Shown piece after piece: positions 10,440-21,025 of a stretch of DNA of 64,000 nt. The number at the start of each line of letters is the position of its first letter. The first letter of the stretch is position 1. The notes beneath the pieces are model-generated. The model was not told the DNA's origin. It worked only from the letters and a program-made list of their open reading frames with translations, and searched no databases. The stretch lies in contig OY804590.1 of the NCBI GenBank assembly GCA_963680875.1, positions 22,072,640-22,136,639 on the forward strand. The letters are read 5' to 3'. This DNA is from Bathymodiolus brooksi. Lineage: Eukaryota; Mollusca; Bivalvia; Mytilida; Modiolidae. The translations under genes and the position numbers were made by a program.

Positions 10440-10690
10440 GTTAATCAAAGTAGTATCTTAGCACACAATTCTGCACTAATGTTCATTAAGGTAGTGTTTT
10501 AGCACACAATTCCGCACTAAGGTTCATTAAAGTAGTGTTTTAACACACAATTCTGCACTAAAGTTCATTAAAGTAGTGTTTTAGCACATAATTATGCACT
10601 AATGTTCATCAAAGTAGTGGTTGGAGCACACAATTGTGCACTAAAGATAATAAAAGTCGTGTTTGGAGCGCATTATAGTAGCACATAACT
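10440..10690. repeat. Degenerate ~40-bp tandem repeat, about 6 units
   Basis: The units contain GTTCATTAAAGTAGTGTTTT then AGCACACAATTCTGCACTAA, with point changes between copies. The array begins immediately upstream of the glycosyltransferase start, so it occupies the place where its promoter or 5' UTR would be. Confidence 0.85.
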
Positions 10691-10842
10691 GCTGCAATCA
10701 TTGAAACATTCTTCCGATGTTATATAGTAGTAATTACAAAGAGCATCCGGAAGTCCACTGATCTTGTCTTGTGCTTGTTACAGAATCTGCAAAATAAAAA
10801 TGTTTCATTAGTTCTATAATGCGAAGTACTAAAAGCTAAAGT

Positions 10843-11029
10843 TATGACTTTGAATCCCACCCAAGTGGGGTGTACTCGATATAACATTATGTGATAAAGT
10901 TTGTCAGTGACTTGTGGCAGGTCGGTGGTTTTGCTCTGAGTACTGCGGTTTCCTCCATCAATAAAACTGACCGCCACGATATAGCTGAAATATTGTTGAA
11001 AGTGGCGTTAGACACCATAACCCTAACCC
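10843..11029 (+). mobile_element. V-SINE, 5'-truncated
   Basis: It keeps a B-box-like TTTGAATCCCACC, the phrase GTACTCGATATAACATTATG, a V-domain (CTCTGAGTACTGCGGTTTCC) and the 3' body CACGATATAGCTGAAATATT ending GTGGCGTTAGACACC. The tail reads CATAACCCTAACCC. The 27-bp minisatellite starts about 90 bp downstream. Confidence 0.8.
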
Positions 11030-11121
11030 ACAAAAGGATTAAAAGCATATCTCTTACTTGCTCTACTTTACTGAGACATCGAAGCGAGGTGAAAAACATG
11101 ATGGATAAAATGAAAAGCAAA

Positions 11122-13066
11122 AAAATACCACACTGTCGGAACAGTTGTAAAATACCACACTGTCGGAACAATTGTAAAATACCACACTGTCGGAACAGTT
11201 GTAAAATACCACACTGTCGGAACAGTTGTAGAATACCACACTGTCGGAACAATTGTAGAATACCACACTGTCGGAACAGTTGTAAAATACCACACTGTCG
11301 GAACAGTTGTAAAATACCACACTGTCGGAACAGTTGTAAAATACCACACTGTCGGAACAGTTGTAAAATACCACACTGTCGGAACAGTTGTAAAATACCA
11401 CACTGTCGGAACAATTGTAAAATACCACACTGTCGGAACAGTTGTAAAATACCACACTGTCGGAACAATTGTAAAATACCACACTCGGAACAGTTGTAAA
11501 ATACCACACTGTCGGAACAGTTGTAAAATACCACACTGTCGGAACAGTTGTAAAATACCACACTGTCGGAACAGTTGTAAAATACCACACTGTCGGAACA
11601 GTTGTAAAATACCACACTGTCGGAACAATTGTAAAATACCACACTGTCGGAACAGTTGTAAAATACCACACTGTCGGAACAGTTGTAAAATACCACACTG
11701 TCGGAACAGTTGTAAAATACCACACTCGGAACAGTTGTAAAATACCACACTGTCGGAACAGTTGTAAAATACCACACTGTCGGAACAGTTGTAAAATACC
11801 ACACTGTCGGAACAGTTGTAAAATACCACACTGTCGGAACAGTTGTAAAATACCACACTGTCGGAACAATTGTAAAATACCACACTGTCGGAACAGTTGT
11901 AAAATACCACACTGTCGGAACAGTTGTAAAATACCACACTGTCGGAACAGTTGTAAAATACCACACTGTCGGAACAGTTGTAAAATACCACACTGTCGGA
12001 ACAGTTGTAAAATACCACACTGTCGGAACAGTTGTAAAATACCACACTGTCGGAACAGTTGTAAAATACCACACTGTCGGAACAGTTGTAAAATACCACA
12101 CTGTCGGAACAATTGTAAAATACCACACTGTCGGAACAGTTGTAAAATACCACACTGTCGGAACAGTTGTAAAATACCACACTGTCGGAACAATTGTTAA
12201 ATACCACACTGTCGGAACAGTTGTAAAATACCACACTGTCGGAACAGTTGTAAAATACCACACTGTCGGAACAGTTGTAAAATACCACACTGTCGGAACA
12301 ATTGTAAAATACCACACTGTCGGAACAGTTGTAAAATACCACACTGTCGGAACAGTTGTAAAATACCACACTGTCGGAACAGTTGTAAAATACCACACTG
12401 TCGGAACAGTTGTAAAATACCACACTGTCGGAACAGTTGTAAAATACCACACTGTCGGAACAATTGTAAAATACCACACTGTCGGAACAGTTGTAAAATA
12501 CCACACTGTCGGAACAATTGTAAAATACCACACTGTCGGAACAGTTGTAAAATACCACACTATCGGAACAATTGTAAAATACCACACTGTCGGAACAATT
12601 GTAAAATACCACACTGTCGGAACAATTGTAAAATACCACACTGTCGGAACAGTTGTAAAATACCACACTGTCGGAACAGTTGTAAAATACCACACTGTCG
12701 GAACAGTTGTAAAATACCACACTGTCGGAACAATTGTAAAATACCACACTGTCGGAACAGTTGTAAAATACCACACTGTCGGAACAGTTGTAAAATACCA
12801 CACTGTCGGAACAGTTGTAAAATACCACACTGTCGGAACAGTTGTAAAATACCACACTGTCGGAACAGTTGTAAAATACCACACTGTCGGAACAATTGTA
12901 AAATACCACACTGTCGGAACAGTTGTAAAATACCACACTGTCGGAACAATTGTAAAATACCACACTGTCGGAACAGTTGTAAAATACCACACTATCGGAA
13001 CAATTGTAAAATACCACACTGTCGGAACAGTTGTAAAATACCACACTATCGGAACAATTGTAAAAT
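11122..13066. repeat. 27-bp minisatellite, about 72 units
   Basis: The unit contains CCACACTGTCGGAACA followed by GTTGTAAAAT. The main variant changes ACAGTTGT to the perfect palindrome ACAATTGT, and a rarer one has CACTATCGG. Two units, near 11484 and 11724, are 25 bp (CCACACTCGGAACA). Because 27 is a multiple of three, all three minus frames stay open for hundreds of codons; these are artefacts of the period, and the 25-bp units shift them. The array is very uniform, pointing to recent expansion or homogenisation. It lies between a V-SINE and a short dispersed repeat. Confidence 0.97.
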
Positions 13067-13124
13067 CCAAGAGAAAAATCACAGGAAGAGGCAAAATCGA
13101 TACCTCTAACACACAAATACATGA

Positions 13125-13185
13125 CAACTCACTTTCCTGGCTTGATACAGTCAATAAAAAGTGGCGAAGTTAAACTAGTTATAAT
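13125..13185 (+). repeat. Short dispersed repeat, also at 56310-56380
   Basis: Both places share CTCACTTTCCTGG, then a TGATACAG/TGGTACAG word, AATAAAAAGTGGC and GTTAAACTAGT. It sits directly after the 27-bp minisatellite. It is probably part of a transposon family whose body is not in the window. Confidence 0.55.
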
Positions 13186-14429
13186 GAGCCCAAACCTCCG
13201 ATCATTCAAGTGTTTTCCAAAGTGAGTAAAATGTCCATCCTCATATATAACCGTGCGAACAGCGTTATTTATAAAGAACGCTATATATAATATTGAACAT
13301 TATCCATAATCTATTTAATCTTGGTAACATTAAGAGTATCATATGTATGATTGTAGATCTTTTAAAAGAGACCCGATGACCTCGACCATCATTTAAATAT
13401 TAGTATACAATGTCATTGTAAGACATGATAGTGAACCAAACTCTAATTGCCAATACCATCTTTCGTCATCTGTACCCAAGTGACAGAATATTTTTCAAAA
13501 AGGTGATTTTTTTTTTGAAAAATAAGATGAGACGATTCTTTAAAATATCCTTGACATGATAGTGTAGAACTCCGATCCGGGACGGTGACGTAGTCTAAAT
13601 TCAACGGGCGGGCTCTTGCGTAACGTAAGAGTAGTGAAATATATATACTTCATACGAATGAGCGATTGGTATATTACTATTGTATGGAAGATTTATAATG
13701 GCAAAATTGAAGCCGTCTCTTTCGACAGAGTCTGCTAGAAAGTCAATCGGCAAACCTCGGGTGAGTCCGCTTCTCTCCCTCAATACCTCGGCTGTAATAC
13801 GGTATTTGATATGCGTCTACGCGTCACATTTCTTCGCCGGAAGACCGTAACACTTCAATCAAACATTGCGCACCGCGAATAAGTTCTAAAATGGCGACAA
13901 TAGATGAGTTTGTTTTGAAAAATATTGGTCTTTGATGAAGGTACAGAATCAGCCGACATTGCGACGAATGAAAATATATTATTATTGGACGAATATTCGA
14001 AAGTGAAATTATTTTAATACCTCCTTCATTGAAGATTTCCGAAAGTAGTTCCAATGGGAGCTATCGTAATACGGACGAGGTATGATGAAGGTACGGAATC
14101 AGCCGAAGTTGCGACGAGTGCTAGAAAGTTGGCCATTGATGCCACATTTAAGGAAAATGTCAAGAAATGAGATAGAAGACGCTGTTACTGTTGTTTATTT
14201 AATCTGTTCAGTTCTTTTGTGTTATATTAATGGAATCCAGTGAGTAAAGTTTGAATTTGATTGTAATTACATTGCTCAGTTATCGGGGGAGGGGAGGGAG
14301 GTAAATTGAGCGGAAAACCACTACGAACGACACACACATATTTAAGGACCTCATTAAATACAATAATCTTGACAAATTTCGAACTTTTACAATATTACAA
14401 CTATATCGGTACAGTCAGTATCAATTATA
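13186..14429. other. Mostly unique DNA with weak exon-like pieces
   Basis: No gene can be proved. At 13699 an ATG opens MAKLKPSLSTESARKSIGKP and meets a strong donor CGG|GTGAGT near 13759. At about 14090-14167 an open stretch reads DEGTESAEVATSARKLAID and ends at a stop. The phrase GATGAAGGTAC-GAATCAGCCGA occurs twice (about 13935 and 14087). These may be exons of an unrecognised gene or an internal repeat. The rest is AT-rich with nothing visible. Confidence 0.35.
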
Positions 14430-14660
14430 GGCGAGTGAAACAAGGGTACCTACCTCTCGTGAAAGTCACTGACTGATAAATTGTTATCACATAAATTAAA
14501 TTGTATCGAGTATAATCATACCTCACCATCGTGGGTGAGAATCGAACTCGCGCACATTTCGTAGTGATATGCACCACTAATTGCATTGGTAGGACTGTAA
14601 TTCCTGCTACACGTACCATACAACGCCATACGATTGCGGCGATATGACGACCCTCTCTTA
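14430..14660 (-). mobile_element. Divergent tRNA-headed SINE
   Basis: The minus strand starts GAGGGTCGTCATATCG, has a B box GAGTTCGATTCTCACCC and the phrase GTATGATTATACTCGATACAA, which parallels the V-SINE head and linker. No V-domain can be recognised downstream, so it is either truncated or a different subfamily. Confidence 0.55.
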
Positions 14661-15539
14661 TATACTTCAACTTCACAGTGACAACACGTTGTAGCTTTTG
14701 TCACTGGAACTGTGCTCCTATGTGATATTGATTGACTTATAATATGTAGGCCTAAATTTGTACATTCATTAAATATGCGACAAATATTTACAACTGGTTT
14801 TTTTCACATTTAATATTTGAGTACAATACATTTAAATTTAAACAATTATTTTTTTAGTGTTTGTTTTATGTAGGTCTATATTTATTCTTCACTGAGGAGG
14901 AACGATTGAACAAATTTGACGCGAACTTTCCCCCCTTTTCCACTGAACTATATGAACTTCATATATGATAACCGTATTGTAATGTAATATTTGGTCCATT
15001 TATTCTCGTCCTTTCTAAACATTTTCTATACCCCCCCCCCCATTTTATATTGTAGTCTACTCTAGGGTCTATACATAGTCTGTCGATATCAATTATTCAG
15101 GATAACTTCGGATACATTTCAAGACAAATGGGAAAAACTGGGTACTGCTTAACACATCCCTCTCAGTGCAGATGGGGGATAGGTGCAAATACCCTTTCCG
15201 CGGAGGAGGGAGATATCAGGTTATTCTAGTAATACGGAAAGCCTGGTCGTAGACTATTGCCGTGTTCGAAAAATTGCGCGGTATTAGCGTTAAAAAATAA
15301 TCATTTGTGGCTAACAATACATTTATATTTTTACAATACCGGGCCATATGCTTGAAAAGTGACACTCTCCTTGTACGAAAAAGACTTCTAAAAAGAGTAG
15401 ACGCACAATAGCCGCTACACACGTTTTATTTTATTTTCGTCCCTAACCGAATCTCCCAGCGTTATTTCCCTTTGATTGTTCAGAGACACATTAGGACATT
15501 GATTCTACTCAATAAATGATGGTAAACATAATCAAAATT
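14661..15539. other. Intergenic DNA
   Basis: No supported gene or repeat. There is a C-run near 15030 and general AT-rich sequence. Confidence 0.5.
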
Positions 15540-15664
15540 AATAATCATATTGTCATTTATTGATTTTGTATATACCATTTATAATTAATTGTTTTTATTT
15601 CATCGTATTGATTATATATGCCCTTATGGGCCGATAATTCATTAATAAACTATTATCATTATTA
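15540..15664 (+). mobile_element. LINE 3' end fragment
   Basis: TATATGCCCTTATGGGCC, then AATTCATTAATAAACT and a TATTATCATTATT tail, parallels the 3' end of the LINE at 50557-53216 (TATGCCCTCCTGGGGCCC, GGTTAATAAACTT, TTCTA repeats). Only the last part of the 3' UTR remains. Confidence 0.55.
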
Positions 15665-15804
15665 AAATTTGCGCCGAGCGGAGGGAGGCGCGAACAATTT
15701 TGGGGTATTTCGTGTGAAAAATCACGATTTTGCGCAAAAAATCATATTTTTTCCAATTTTAGGGGGGGCGCGCGCCGGGTGCGCCCCCCCTGGATCCGCC
15801 CCTG
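15665..15804. mobile_element. hAT-type MITE, one end missing
   Basis: It ends CCTGGATCCGCCCCTG, the complement of the typical CAGGGGCGGATCCAGG hAT terminus. The interior has GCGCCGAGCGGAGG and GGGTATTTCGTGTGAAAAAT, shared with copies at 60575-60803 and 61444-61731. The left terminus is absent. Confidence 0.7.
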
Positions 15805-16169
15805 TTATTATAAATAGAGGTTTTCCAGTGACTCTCAAAAGTCTTTGGCCAGGTTGTACCATCTTACCTACGTTTAATTCTATATACCCCGTTAGTAAAC
15901 CCTGCTTTAGTCATCACCTCTATTAAGCAATACACGTATTATGTGACTTTAATATTAATTTCCCTTAACTGTGCATTTCATATAAATTAAACCTGTATTT
16001 AGTGACCACCTGTCTTAAGTGATCCTATTTCAAAGTTCCTTTAGAATGTCACATAAGATAGGTTTTTATTGTATTTATATGGATGAACATTTTCTCGTAC
16101 TGAATATGCAAGGGGAATTTACCGCCAACTCAACAATTTTTCAGCTATATCATGGGGAGAACAAATTAA

Positions 16170-16463
16170 TTTTTTCAATGAGATGATGATGAGGTCCGCT
16201 TTGTACTAGACCAACACGCTTAGTTGGATTTTTGTAGTGGTAGCTCACTGAAACAACATTCCACGGATATATGTTGCCCCACTCAGACACACCATCCAGA
16301 TTCCGAGTCAACCAGTCTTTGCCCTTTCTCCATAATGTTGCGTGGTTAGCGGAGAAGCAACACATACAAATTCCAGTCTTTGGTTTGGCCCAATCGGGGC
16401 TCGAACCCACGATCTACCACTCTCAAGGCGAGCACGCTAACAATTGCACTAAGATATGTCGTA
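16170..16463 (-). mobile_element. tRNA-headed SINE, family 2
   Basis: On the minus strand it has a tRNA-like head (TTGTTAGCGTGCTCGCC, B box GTGGGTTCGAGCCCC), a body with GGTTGACTCGGAATCTGGAT, and a 3' end GTGTTGGTCTAGTACAAAGC followed by a CATCAT tail. Close relatives are at 53829-54122 and 55390-55683, and old ones lie in each 9.25-kb unit. It has no V-domain. Confidence 0.7.
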
Positions 16464-16749
16464 AATGGCATTAATGGTCATTCATACATAATTTAGATTT
16501 TCATCACCTTTTGTTTGGCTACTGGAAATCTCCATATAATAAAGGGGATTGAGGTTCCATTTACCGGTTTCACACCGCCACGTTTTTCTTCCTGTCCAAA
16601 ACCAGGACCTAGATTTCTACCGGCTTCTGTTAATGTCATATTCGTATTTGCAAGTTTGATGTTTGACAAATAAGTGGTTTGCATTGTTGCAATTGGTTCT
16701 GTATATCGACCATTTATTGTTCAGCTTTTTATTTGTAATGAATAATTAA
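16464..16749. other. Intergenic DNA
   Basis: Nothing recognised in this stretch. Confidence 0.4.
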
Positions 16750-16975
16750 CGCGACGGGTGCCACTAGTGGAGCAGGAACTGTCTACCCTTCCGGAGCACC
16801 TGAGTTCACCCTCCGTTTTTAGTGAGGTTCGTGTTACTCGATCTTTAGTTGTATGTGCATGTTTTGTAGATCGTTGTTTGTCCTTATGTCCTTTTTCTTT
16901 TGGCCATTGTGTTGTCTGTCTTTCTTCGATTTACGGATTCTGATTACCTCTCTTTGGTATCTTCAAACTCTTCTA
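16750..16975 (+). mobile_element. 3' tail of a reverse-transcriptase element
   Basis: The block GACGGGTGCCACTAGTGG, GGAGCAGGAACTG, CTACCCTTCCGGAGCACC ... CCTCTCTTTGGTATCTTC matches 62170-62400 and, inverted, 8640-8880. In the copy at 62170 it follows the broken RT at 61190-62130. From memory it is very similar to a highly repeated mussel sequence. Confidence 0.65.
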
Positions 16976-17330
16976 ACATACAAAATATTTAGCACAACTT
17001 TTATTATTTGCCAACTTCTGATTACTATATGAACATGCAATTAAACTTATATAATTCTTCTATTCAACTTACCTCTGATTTAAGTAAAATATAGAGAATG
17101 CTTTTCCTCGAAATTGTAAGCAATAACATCGGTTAATGTGTGATTTTTAAATTCAAATTTAAATTCCAAATTTACGGCCATAAATCCTACAGAATTATGA
17201 CAAGCAAAATAAACAAAAGATTAGTTCAAGTAGGAATATATCAATACACAACAATGCATTGCAAATAAAAATATATTACGAGTTCTTTGACCTCAGATAG
17301 CAACACATTTTTCCTACTTGTATGGCTGTT
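16976..17330. other. Intergenic DNA
   Basis: AT-rich DNA before the 35-bp minisatellite; nothing recognised. Confidence 0.4.
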
Positions 17331-18988
17331 GACATTGTCGATGACCATGCACCTTTGATCCCACTCCGATGCTCTGCAATAACCCACGGCTAAACACACT
17401 CCGATTTTTATATCCACTAACCCATAGCTGATCACACGCCGATGCACTCCACTAACCAACGACTGATCACACTCCGATGCTATCCACTGAACAACGGCTA
17501 ATAAGACTCCGATGCTATCCACTAAACAACATTTAATAACACTCCGATGATATCCACTAAACAACAGCTAATAATACTCCGATGCTATCCACTAAACAAC
17601 AGCTAATAACACTCCGATGCTATCCACTAAACAACAGCTAATAATACTCCGATGCTATCCACTAACCAACAGCCAATAACACTCCGATGCTATCCACTAA
17701 GCAACAGTCAATAACACTCCGATGCTATCCACTAAACAGCTAATAACACTCCGATGCTATCCACTAAACAACAGCTAATAACACTCCGATGCTATCCACT
17801 AAGCAACAACCAACAACACTCCGATGCTATCCACTAAACAACAGCCAATAACACTCCGATGCTATCCACTAAACAACAGCTAATAACACTCCGATGATAT
17901 CCACTAAACAACAGCCAATAACACTCCGACGCTATTCACTAAACAACAGCTAATAACACTCCGATGCTATCCACTAAGCAACAGTCAATAACACTCCGAT
18001 GCTTTCCACTAAACAGCTAATAACACTCCGATGCTATCCACTAAACAACAGCTAATAACACTCCGATGCTATCCACTAAGCAACAACCAACAACACTCCG
18101 ATGCTATCCACTAAACAACAGCCAATAACACTCCGATGCTATCCACTAAACAACAGCTAATAACACTCCGATGATATCCACTAAACAACAGCCAATAACA
18201 CTCCGACGCTATTCACTAAACAACAGCTAATAACACTCCGATGCTATCCACTAAACAACAGCCAATAACACTCCGATGCTATCCACTAAACAACAGCTAA
18301 TAATACTCCGATGCTATCCACTAAACAACAGCCAATACCACTCCGACGCTATCCACTAAACAAAAACCAATAACACTCCGATGCTATCCACTAAACAACA
18401 GCCAATAACACTCCGACGCTATTCACTAAACAACAGCTAATAACACTCCGATGCTATCCACTAAACAACAGCTAATAACACTCCGATGATATCCACTAAA
18501 CAACAGCCAATAACACTCCGACGCTATTCACTAAACAACAGCTAATAACACTCCGATGCTATCCACTAAGCAACAGTCAATAACACTCCGATGCTTTCCA
18601 CTAAACAGCTAATAACACTCCGATGCTATCCACTAAACAACAGCTAATAACACTCCGATGCTATCCACTAAGCAACAACCAACAACACTCCGATGCTATC
18701 CACTAAACAACAGCCAATAACACTCCGATGCTATCCACTAAACAACAGCTAATAACACTCCGATGATATCCACTAAACAACAGCCAATAACACTCCGACG
18801 CTATTCACTAAACAACAGCTAATAACACTCCGATGCTATCCACTAAACAACAGCCAATACCACTCCGACGCTATCCACTAAACAAAAACCAATAACACTC
18901 CGATGCTATCCACTAAACAACAGCCAATAACACTCCGATGCTATCCACTAAACAATAACCAATAACACTCCGATGCTATCCACTAAGC
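17331..18988. repeat. 35-bp minisatellite, left block, with higher-order units
   Basis: The unit contains ACTCCGATGCTATCCACTAA followed by ACAACAGCTAATAAC. Units at the left edge are divergent (GATCACACTCCGATGC, AACCCACGGC), then become regular. A higher-order block of about 276 bp, marked by AGCAACAGTCAATAAC and by a unit shortened to ACTAAACAGCTAATAAC, repeats at about 17699, 17975 and 18568. The array resumes at 21026 after a LINE insertion, and the same unit reappears at the junctions between the 9.25-kb copies. Confidence 0.95.
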
Positions 18989-20754
18989 CATTGTCTTTAC
19001 TATTTAACAAATCTTTTCAATGTAAAATATTTCCTAACAACTGGAAAATTGCATTTATAATTCCGTTATTTAACAGGGGCGACAAGTCTTTGCCGTCAAA
19101 TTATAGACCAGTATCTCTCCTTTCATGCATGAGCAAATGTATTGAAAAAATAGCTTTCAAATATATCTTCAACCACTTTAAAATATTTAACAGCCTTCTC
19201 TATAAGTTTCAATCTGGCTTCATTCCAGGATATTCTACAACTCATCAACTAGTTGAAGTATATCATAATATTTTGCTTGCATTAGATAACAAAGAAATGA
19301 CTAGTATTACTTTTGCTGACGTGAGCAAAGCTTTTGATCGAGTTTGGATTAGAGGTCTCATTTTAAAGCTGGAAAGATATGGTGTAAAGGGAGAATTATT
19401 GTGTTGGTTGAAAAGTTACTTAAGTAATAGATGTCAAAGGGTTATTATTAAAGATGCAATTTCTAGTGTTGGAGAGCTCAAGGCTGGTGTGCCCCAGGGG
19501 TCAGTATTGGGACCCTTGTTATTTCTTATATTTATAAATGATATAGCGGATGACATGCTAGGTCTTGGTAGACTGTTTGCTGATGACACGTCAATTGGAC
19601 ATACCGCGCATGATGAAAATACACTAAAAAATATGATAAATATTGATCTCAAATATATTCAAAAATGGTCAAAAAGATGGCTTGTAAAATTTAACCCAAG
19701 TAAGACTGATATTATGGTTTTCAGTGCTAATAATCAGCAGAACGACTTGACTTTTGATTTTAATAGTACACTTATACAAACAGTAAACACTCACAAACAT
19801 CTAGGAGTAATTTTTAGTTGTGATTGTAAGTGGGCTAAGCATATTAAAACCATAATTGAAAGAGCTTCAAAACAATTAAATATTTTGAGAAAATTAAAAT
19901 TTAAACTTAATAGGCAATATCTGGAAAATATCTATGTCACATTTATTAGACCTATATTAGAATATGGATCTGAAGTGTGGGATAATTGTGGAGCTGTCAA
20001 CTCTGATAGATTGGAAAAAGTACAAACTGAAGCTGCTCGAATAGTAACAGAGCTTACTTCATATGCTAGCTTAGATTCCATTTATTGTGAAACTGGGTGG
20101 GAAAAGTTAACTGTAAGACGGGAAGTTAAAAAACTTAACTTATTTTATAAAATCATAAATAATGAAGCCCCAGAATATTTATCAGAGTTGATACCCTCAA
20201 CAGTTGCCGAATCAAATAACTATAATCTACGAAATCGTCACAATATAAGTCAACCAGCAAACAGACTATCATCATACCAAAACTTATTCTTTCCGTCGAC
20301 TATTAAGACCTGGAATACCCTTGATTTAAATATTCGAGAAGTTCCAACCTTTTTCACATTCAAAAAAAGGCTCCAATTTAAATATTTTAGAAATAAGAAA
20401 ATACCATGTTACTTTTCGTCAGGTGACAGATACTTGAATGTTTCGCAAAGTAGGTTAAGAAATAGATGTAGTGCATTAAATAGTGATTTATATCGTGCTA
20501 ATTTGATTCCGAATGCATTATGTTCATGTGGAAAATCGGATGAAACTGCTAAACATTTTTTATTACATTGTAAAAATTATATTGTACAAAGAAATATTTT
20601 TCTTATAGGAATTCGAGAAATTAGTAATGATTTACCAATAGATGAGCTTACTTTATTATTTGGCAATGAAATTCTCAACGACGAAAAAAATCAAAAAAAA
20701 ATCTTACAAGTTCAAAAATTCATTCAAGACACAGGTCGTTTCACAATAAATTGA
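18973..20754 (+). CDS. LINE reverse transcriptase (endonuclease region missing)
   Basis: This uninterrupted 593-codon frame begins inside the minisatellite, so its first Met is not native; LINE protein starts at about residue 6. Visible RT blocks: NYRPVSLLSCMSKCIEKI (~43-60), the first catalytic region ADVSKAFDRVW (~115-125), AGVPQGSVLGPLLF (~170-183) and LFADDTS with the FADD active site (~201-204). The C-terminus has a CSCGKSDETAKHFLLHC zinc-knuckle-like motif. The pattern fits the CR1/Jockey group of non-LTR elements. In life the protein reverse-transcribes its own RNA at a nicked chromosomal site. It lacks the AP-endonuclease domain and a promoter, so the copy is probably inactive, but the RT frame has no stop and looks young. 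The C-terminal region is homologous to the LINE fragments in the 9.25-kb units. Confidence 0.85.
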   Translation: MLSTKPLSLLFNKSFQCKIFPNNWKIAFIIPLFNRGDKSLPSNYRPVSLLSCMSKCIEKIAFKYIFNHFKIFNSLLYKFQSGFIPGYSTTHQLVEVYHNILLALDNKEMTSITFADVSKAFDRVWIRGLILKLERYGVKGELLCWLKSYLSNRCQRVIIKDAISSVGELKAGVPQGSVLGPLLFLIFINDIADDMLGLGRLFADDTSIGHTAHDENTLKNMINIDLKYIQKWSKRWLVKFNPSKTDIMVFSANNQQNDLTFDFNSTLIQTVNTHKHLGVIFSCDCKWAKHIKTIIERASKQLNILRKLKFKLNRQYLENIYVTFIRPILEYGSEVWDNCGAVNSDRLEKVQTEAARIVTELTSYASLDSIYCETGWEKLTVRREVKKLNLFYKIINNEAPEYLSELIPSTVAESNNYNLRNRHNISQPANRLSSYQNLFFPSTIKTWNTLDLNIREVPTFFTFKKRLQFKYFRNKKIPCYFSSGDRYLNVSQSRLRNRCSALNSDLYRANLIPNALCSCGKSDETAKHFLLHCKNYIVQRNIFLIGIREISNDLPIDELTLLFGNEILNDEKNQKKILQVQKFIQDTGRFTIN

Positions 20755-21025
20755 CTACTGTATGAGAATGTGTGCTGATGTTTATATTGTTTACCGTTCG
20801 CGACTGACCTCGAAAGTTTATTTCTATTGTTCTTTTTTTCTTTTCCTTTCTTTTTTTCCCTTGTTTCATGTCTTCATGTGGAAATTTTAGAGAAATAATG
20901 TAATAATAATGCTTATCATATTGTATATTGTATATTGTATGTATATGGAGAAGACAATACTAAGTTGAAAAACTTGTGTCTGATCCTTTTGTCATTATTT
21001 AGACAATAAAATATGTTTAAATTAA
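18989..21025 (+). mobile_element. 5'-truncated LINE inserted in the minisatellite
   Basis: The insertion is bounded by a 7-bp duplication ACTAAGC (18982-18988 and 21026-21032) that belongs to the minisatellite unit. It carries the reverse-transcriptase frame ending at 20754 and a 270-bp 3' UTR with the stem TAAGTTGAAAAACTTG and the end ACAATAAAATATGTTTAAAT. The endonuclease part is missing, as expected of a 5'-truncated non-LTR copy. Confidence 0.85.

Noticed and set aside
11122..13066. CRISPR-like array
   Set aside because: The units are contiguous with no unique spacers, and the context is eukaryotic.
10887..13154. Open frames of 755, 684 and 376 codons on the minus strand, and 202 on the plus strand
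   Set aside because: They are produced by the 27-bp period, which keeps frames open; several overlapping frames are open at once and the flanking residues match no protein.
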